The position numbers and the translations under genes are program-made. Under the pieces are notes generated by a model. It ran no database searches and was not told the origin of the DNA. It saw nothing but the letters and a program-made list of their open reading frames with translations. From JBEIVB01 sp040374085 (GTDB lineage Bacteria; Bacteroidota; Bacteroidia; UBA4408), in assembly GCA_040374085.1 (NCBI GenBank), contig JBEIVB010000081.1, positions 1 through 10,979 on the forward strand: 10,979 nucleotides of DNA, written 5' to 3'. Each line of letters starts with the position of its first letter. Within the stretch, counting starts at the first letter, position 1. Shown here one piece after another: positions 7,574 through 10,979 of the stretch.

Positions 7574-10500
7574 TCATCGTAGCAAGGTAAGTGTACCTGT
7601 TTTGTTGATGGTTTCTCCGTTTATTTTTTCCACTCGAAGCGTATAGGCATACATACCCGGCTGCGCGGATTCTCCTTTGAAGGTGCCATCCCAGCAGTTG
7701 TTCAGATCGGTGGATTCAAAAACCTTCTCACCCCAACGGTTGTAAAGAATGAGGCTGAAGACCCGAATGCAGTTTCCGTACAAGCAGAGTTTTTCATTTT
7801 CTCCGGGGCCGGATCCATTTGGCGTGAACACATCCGGTAGGAACAACTCATTGCATTTGATGTCTACTACAATATTTATATTATCGGTTGAGCTGCATCC
7901 TGCGGCATTGGTTCCAACTACGGTGTAGGTTGCACTGGCCGCGGGTGAGGCTAAAGGTGATGGACAATTGGTGCAGCTCAGCCCATCTGCCGGCGACCAT
8001 ACATAGGTTGCCGCTCCGGTGGCATTGAGCTCAATGCTGTCGCCTTCGAATATATTGGTAGAGGCAAATCCTGCATTCACGTTGGGTTTGGGCAACACGG
8101 TTAGGGTGTAGGTTACAATGCTGTCGCATCCATTGGCAGCATTGAATATGCCCGAGAAAACAGCAGACTGGCTATAAACCGTTCCTGTTGATGAGGTATA
8201 AGGCCCACACGATGAGATGGCTTGTTGAGAAGTTGCGTTGTTTTTAATGGTTAGGTTTAATGTAACCGTGCTGTCGCAACCTTGTGAGTTGGTAAAGGAA
8301 TAGGTGTATTGTCCGCTTTGGGTAAGCACCGTTCCGTCGGGTGCCACATAGGAGCTGCAGGCAGCAGTCGTAAGCGAAGAGGCGGTTGCGATGCACTCAA
8401 CTTGGTAGCAAATCTGCACGAGGCCCGGTCCTCCGTTTTGATTGACATTTCCTAATCCTGTTTGGGGATAAGAGGTTAGCAGGGGATCGGTTTCATTTGC
8501 GGGCAATCCAAAGTTTGTAAACAACGGTTGTGTGAGTGTGGAACCTATTACTCCGGGGCAACTGCTGCACAGGTAGCCGCTTCCGCCTCCACCGGCACTG
8601 CCAACTCCAAAGCAACCGTCGTAGCTGCTGCCGCCGCCTCCGCCGTAATAGCCATCGCCTCCACCTCCGCCTCCGGTGCGATCGTTCTGCGCTCCGCCCA
8701 GATCGGTGCTTCCTGTTCCGCCCTGCAATGCCGCACCGGCTGTGCCGAAAACAGTGGGAGTACAAATGGTGTTGGCTCCCGCAGCTCCTCCTGCGGTTTG
8801 GGTTCCTCCAAATCCCATTTGAGAAAAGCTGTTCGTGACTGCGGTATATTCCGCTTCCAGCCCGCCTCCGCTTCCTCCTCTGCGGTTACTTGCACCCCCG
8901 CCGCCTCCACCGGCAATGGCATACGAAACGCCCGAAATCCGAATCTCACTTCTGCCGCCTCCGCCTCCGGCACCTCCCGCCGGTCCGAAGGATTCAATTC
9001 GATTTCCACTTCCGCCATTTCCACCGTTGGGCCATCCTCCTGCACCCCCGGTTTGTTGATTGGCCGCCCGGCCGCCTCCCCCCACATATATGTTTAGTAC
9101 TTGTCCGCTGCTCACCGGTATAACTGCATTTGTATAACCCCCTCCGCCACCGGTGTTGTTAACTGAATCCGGTCCACCGCCGCCTGCAGCGCCCCACATC
9201 TTCACAAATAAGGTATCTACACCCGGTGGAACGGTCCACTGTTGCACGGCGCCTGTGTATTGAAATACTGTGCATTCATTCTGCTGCGAATCGCAGCTGA
9301 GCAGGACCAGTTCATCGGTTCCGGTACCGCATGGACCGGTTACGGTAACGGAGTAGGTGCCCGGAGAAGAAACGGTTATCGATTGTGTGGTTTCGCCGGT
9401 TGACCATAGGTAGGTGGCCCCTGGATTTTGAGCATTTAAGGTAATGGGCCCGTTCACATCGCATGTCCTCAATGTATCGAATCCGAGCTCAACATAGGTG
9501 GCATCGTTGTTTTCGAAAAGCCAGGCCGGAAAGTTGGGTAAGCCCGAAAAGAAGAACGATTGAGCGCCAACGTTGTAGGTGAACACGTTCAACTCAAGGC
9601 TTGCATTGGCCGTATTTGGACAATTGATTCGGCCCAAGGCACGGGTTGGGCTGAAATAATCTCCGGTAACGAAATAGATCTTTCCATCAGGAGCCAACTG
9701 CATGTTGCTTGTTTGCACGTTGATTGTGCCCACTAAACTTAAAGATGCGGGAATGTTGACAGCCTGCAAGTCGTAACGCACGATGTTGAAGGGTTGACCT
9801 GAGTTGTTGCTTTGAAAGGCATACAGGTAGCGGCTGTTTGGAGAAAATTCCCAAGAGTCTGCCGCATTTGGGTTGCTGGGCAGAGTAAGTGCTGTGGGAT
9901 TAGACAATAAGCCGGTGGCGTTGTCGAATCGGTACAGCACGGTTTGCAGGGGAACATTGATGAAATCACCTACAATGGCCGCCATATAGGCTCCATTTGG
10001 AGAGGCTTTAATATTGGAATAAACCTGGTCTACCAAAGCGGGGTAAACGTTGGCAAGCGCTACTCCGGAGGGTGTAACGCTGTAGATGCCAAATCCGGTG
10101 GAATCCTGGTTGATGATGATCCAATAATCTCTGCCGTTGGCGTGACGAATGGCACACAGACCTTCTGCCGATGGGGCATGAATCCGCTGGTCGGCCAGTA
10201 CCACCCCACCGAGCCCGTTGTTGAGGTGCATGTCAACTTTAAAATAGGATAGCCCTCGGCCAAAAGGCTGTGCTGCCGCTGTTGCAGCCGTAGTTCCAAC
10301 CCCAAACTCCAACTCGTCCATTGTAAAAACATAATAGACGGAGTCTTGGCCGGGGGCCTCAAATATCACAGAGGATTGTTTGGCCGACCATCCCCCGCCT
10401 TGCGTACCCAGCATGTCGTACATGATGGCGTTGTTGCGGTTCCATATTTTTCCCTCGTTTTGTTGCGCTATAGGTTCTCGACCGCCCCCGTTGGTGTAGA

Positions 10501-10723
10501 AGAGGAAGTTGCCGAATCGGTCGCAATAGGAGGCACTTCCCTCAGGAGCATATATCTGGCTACCGGTAACGTTTACGGGCGTTCCACTGGTAAAGTCGAG
10601 GCAGCGTCCATCGCCAAAGTGCCAGATGTTGGCTTGTTTCTGCGCAATTACCTGAGAGGGCAGCAAGACATGCAGCAGCAGTGCACAGAAGGAAATTCGG
10701 AAACCATTCATTGAATAAAGCAA
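7574..10723 (-). CDS. Beta-propeller surface protein with ALK/LTK-like glycine-rich domain and T9SS type B sorting domain
   Basis: This is a 1049-residue predicted secreted protein. A signal peptide ends near VIA/QKQ (residue 27); Met5 (ATG at 10711) is an equally good start. The head (about 31-405) is a propeller-like region with WHFG (34-37), GNFLFYTNGG (71-80), YYVFTMDELEF (130-140), IKASPNG (238-244) and WEFSPNSRYLY (291-301), paralogous to the head encoded at 5474-7444. An Ig/PKD-like module (409-477, YLWSTGETTQSI) follows. Residues 483-772 are glycine-rich: the entry strand WTVPPGVDTLFVKMWGAAG, several Gly runs of five or six, and the exit GGPGLVQICY match the Gly-rich domain family that includes the ALK/LTK receptor domain. 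Then come two GCDS modules (about 784-877), an Ig-like module (878-953, GLSCTNC) and the 93-residue sorting domain from Cys957 (LILYNRWGEKVFES, CWDGTFKG, LTLLR). It is the first complete gene of the cluster; 96 nt separate it from the gene before. The biochemical function is unknown; a surface adhesin or matrix component is the best guess. Confidence 0.93.
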   Translation of the reverse strand: MLYSMNGFRISFCALLLHVLLPSQVIAQKQANIWHFGDGRCLDFTSGTPVNVTGSQIYAPEGSASYCDRFGNFLFYTNGGGREPIAQQNEGKIWNRNNAIMYDMLGTQGGGWSAKQSSVIFEAPGQDSVYYVFTMDELEFGVGTTAATAAAQPFGRGLSYFKVDMHLNNGLGGVVLADQRIHAPSAEGLCAIRHANGRDYWIIINQDSTGFGIYSVTPSGVALANVYPALVDQVYSNIKASPNGAYMAAIVGDFINVPLQTVLYRFDNATGLLSNPTALTLPSNPNAADSWEFSPNSRYLYAFQSNNSGQPFNIVRYDLQAVNIPASLSLVGTINVQTSNMQLAPDGKIYFVTGDYFSPTRALGRINCPNTANASLELNVFTYNVGAQSFFFSGLPNFPAWLFENNDATYVELGFDTLRTCDVNGPITLNAQNPGATYLWSTGETTQSITVSSPGTYSVTVTGPCGTGTDELVLLSCDSQQNECTVFQYTGAVQQWTVPPGVDTLFVKMWGAAGGGGPDSVNNTGGGGGYTNAVIPVSSGQVLNIYVGGGGRAANQQTGGAGGWPNGGNGGSGNRIESFGPAGGAGGGGGRSEIRISGVSYAIAGGGGGGASNRRGGSGGGLEAEYTAVTNSFSQMGFGGTQTAGGAAGANTICTPTVFGTAGAALQGGTGSTDLGGAQNDRTGGGGGGDGYYGGGGGSSYDGCFGVGSAGGGGSGYLCSSCPGVIGSTLTQPLFTNFGLPANETDPLLTSYPQTGLGNVNQNGGPGLVQICYQVECIATASSLTTAACSSYVAPDGTVLTQSGQYTYSFTNSQGCDSTVTLNLTIKNNATSQQAISSCGPYTSSTGTVYSQSAVFSGIFNAANGCDSIVTYTLTVLPKPNVNAGFASTNIFEGDSIELNATGAATYVWSPADGLSCTNCPSPLASPAASATYTVVGTNAAGCSSTDNINIVVDIKCNELFLPDVFTPNGSGPGENEKLCLYGNCIRVFSLILYNRWGEKVFESTDLNNCWDGTFKGESAQPGMYAYTLRVEKINGETINKTGTLTLLR
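8093..8398 (-). repeat. Tandem pair of GCDS modules in the glycine-rich protein
   Basis: Residues about 776-877 hold two modules of about 45 residues matching the pair in the SBBP protein: Cys, (S/P)Y, G-TV, Q-S, GCDS, then a strand (TVTLNLTIK, then IVTYTLTVL). The second module of each protein shares the opening ISSCG(A/P)YT, so each module is closer to its positional counterpart than to its neighbour. Confidence 0.75.
8408..9277 (-). other. Coding segment for the glycine-rich domain
   Basis: These codons specify residues about 483-772 of the 1049-residue protein. Gly clusters include AAGGGG (512-517), TGGGGGY (524-530), GGAGGGGG (583-590), AGGGGGG (604-610), TGGGGGGDGYYGGGGG (683-698) and GSAGGGGSGY (708-717). 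They alternate with short strands such as YTNAVIPV, QVLNIYVGGGG and SEIRISGVSYAIA. The strand/Gly-run alternation, with a VPPGV entry and a GPGLVQI exit, is diagnostic of the Gly-rich domain family rather than of a structureless repeat. The plus strand is strongly C-rich here and carries long antisense open frames, which I regard as artefacts. Confidence 0.8.
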
Positions 10724-10819
10724 GGAAATTCAACCCTCAGAAACGCAGCTGGCCGAAAGAAAGTTTAACGTGAAAAAAAATATTTTGGATCTACAGCTCT
10801 TTGGGTTAAGGTATTGAAT

Positions 10820-10979
10820 TCAAGTTTCATCCACCATCAACCCTAATAGGCGGTTAGCAGATTGTAGGTTCTTGTTATGGAAACCAGTGAGGGCATAGGC
10901 AGCATAAATGATGTAAAAAGGCTCAATGGTAATGGTTCTGAATCGATTTTGAACGTACCATACCATCGAAAAAATGAGC
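10820..10979 (-). CDS. C-terminal end of a hydrophobic, probably membrane-associated protein (partial)
   Basis: One minus-strand frame is open from the right edge to a TGA at 10820-10822, giving 52 residues. The other two minus frames were not both checked to the edge; one closes after 18 codons. The peptide has a hydrophobic and aromatic stretch (EPFYIIYAAYALTGFH) followed by a more polar tail (NKNLQSANRLLGLMVDET), which looks like a terminal membrane or membrane-adjacent helix and a cytoplasmic end. It carries no type B sorting domain, so it is not another T9SS cargo. The family cannot be recognised from this fragment. Its stop is 96 nt upstream of the first cargo gene, on the same strand. 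Confidence 0.55.
   Translation of the reverse strand, partial: LIFSMVWYVQNRFRTITIEPFYIIYAAYALTGFHNKNLQSANRLLGLMVDET

Noticed and set aside
2041..7765. Repeated DNA blocks as insertion-sequence or recombination-site copies
   Set aside because: All copies are in the same frame and the same position of homologous sorting-domain codons, so shared ancestry of coding sequence explains them.
8528..9097. Long plus-strand open frames rich in Ala, Ser or Pro opposite the glycine-rich domain
   Set aside because: They are antisense products of the GGN-rich Gly codons, of low complexity, and lie wholly inside a well-supported minus-strand gene.
10724..10819. Bacteroidota-type promoter (TTG with TAnnTTTG) or terminator upstream of the first cargo gene
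   Set aside because: There is an AAAATA element followed by a run of eight T on the minus strand, but no properly spaced TTG, no complete TAnnTTTG and no stable stem before the T-run.

Overview
This window reads as a chromosomal segment from a member of the Bacteroidota (Bacteroidetes). The evidence is that three large consecutive genes end in the type IX secretion system (T9SS) type B sorting domain (the 'gliding motility-associated C-terminal domain'). They are followed by a PorP/SprF-family outer-membrane protein, a pairing known only from this phylum. No gene start has a convincing Shine-Dalgarno sequence, which also fits the phylum. I cannot assign a genus.

Every gene I can support lies on the minus strand, so transcription runs from high to low coordinates. 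In that order they are: (1) the last 52 codons of a hydrophobic protein entering from the right edge (10820-10979); (2) a 1049-residue secreted protein with a beta-propeller head, an Ig/PKD-like module, a large glycine-rich domain like that of the ALK/LTK receptors, two short Cys-containing modules, a second Ig-like module and a type B sorting domain (7574-10723); (3) a 656-residue paralogue with the same propeller type, a PKD-like module, an Ig-like module and the sorting domain (5474-7444); (4) a 1168-residue protein with a DUF7948-like N-terminus, seven SBBP propeller repeats, a SprB-like repeat, the same two Cys modules, an Ig-like module and the sorting domain (1893-5399); (5) a PorP/SprF-like protein (820-1887) starting 5 nt after the previous stop; (6) after a 173-nt gap, a secreted SGNH/GDSL-type hydrolase cut by the left edge (1-646).

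My interpretation is that genes 2-5 form one cell-surface system: three cargo proteins with different beta-propeller heads but nearly interchangeable tails, delivered by the T9SS, plus one PorP/SprF-type partner at the end of the cluster. This parallels the sprB-sprF pairing of Flavobacterium johnsoniae. The core T9SS machinery (GldK-N, SprA, PorV and others) is not in the window and would have to be encoded elsewhere. The most unusual element is the roughly 290-residue glycine-rich domain inside the first cargo protein.

I found no RNA genes, CRISPR arrays, insertion sequences or convincing intrinsic terminators. All intergenic gaps are under 200 nt. Most open frames on the plus strand are antisense shadows of these genes, most visibly over the glycine-rich domain.
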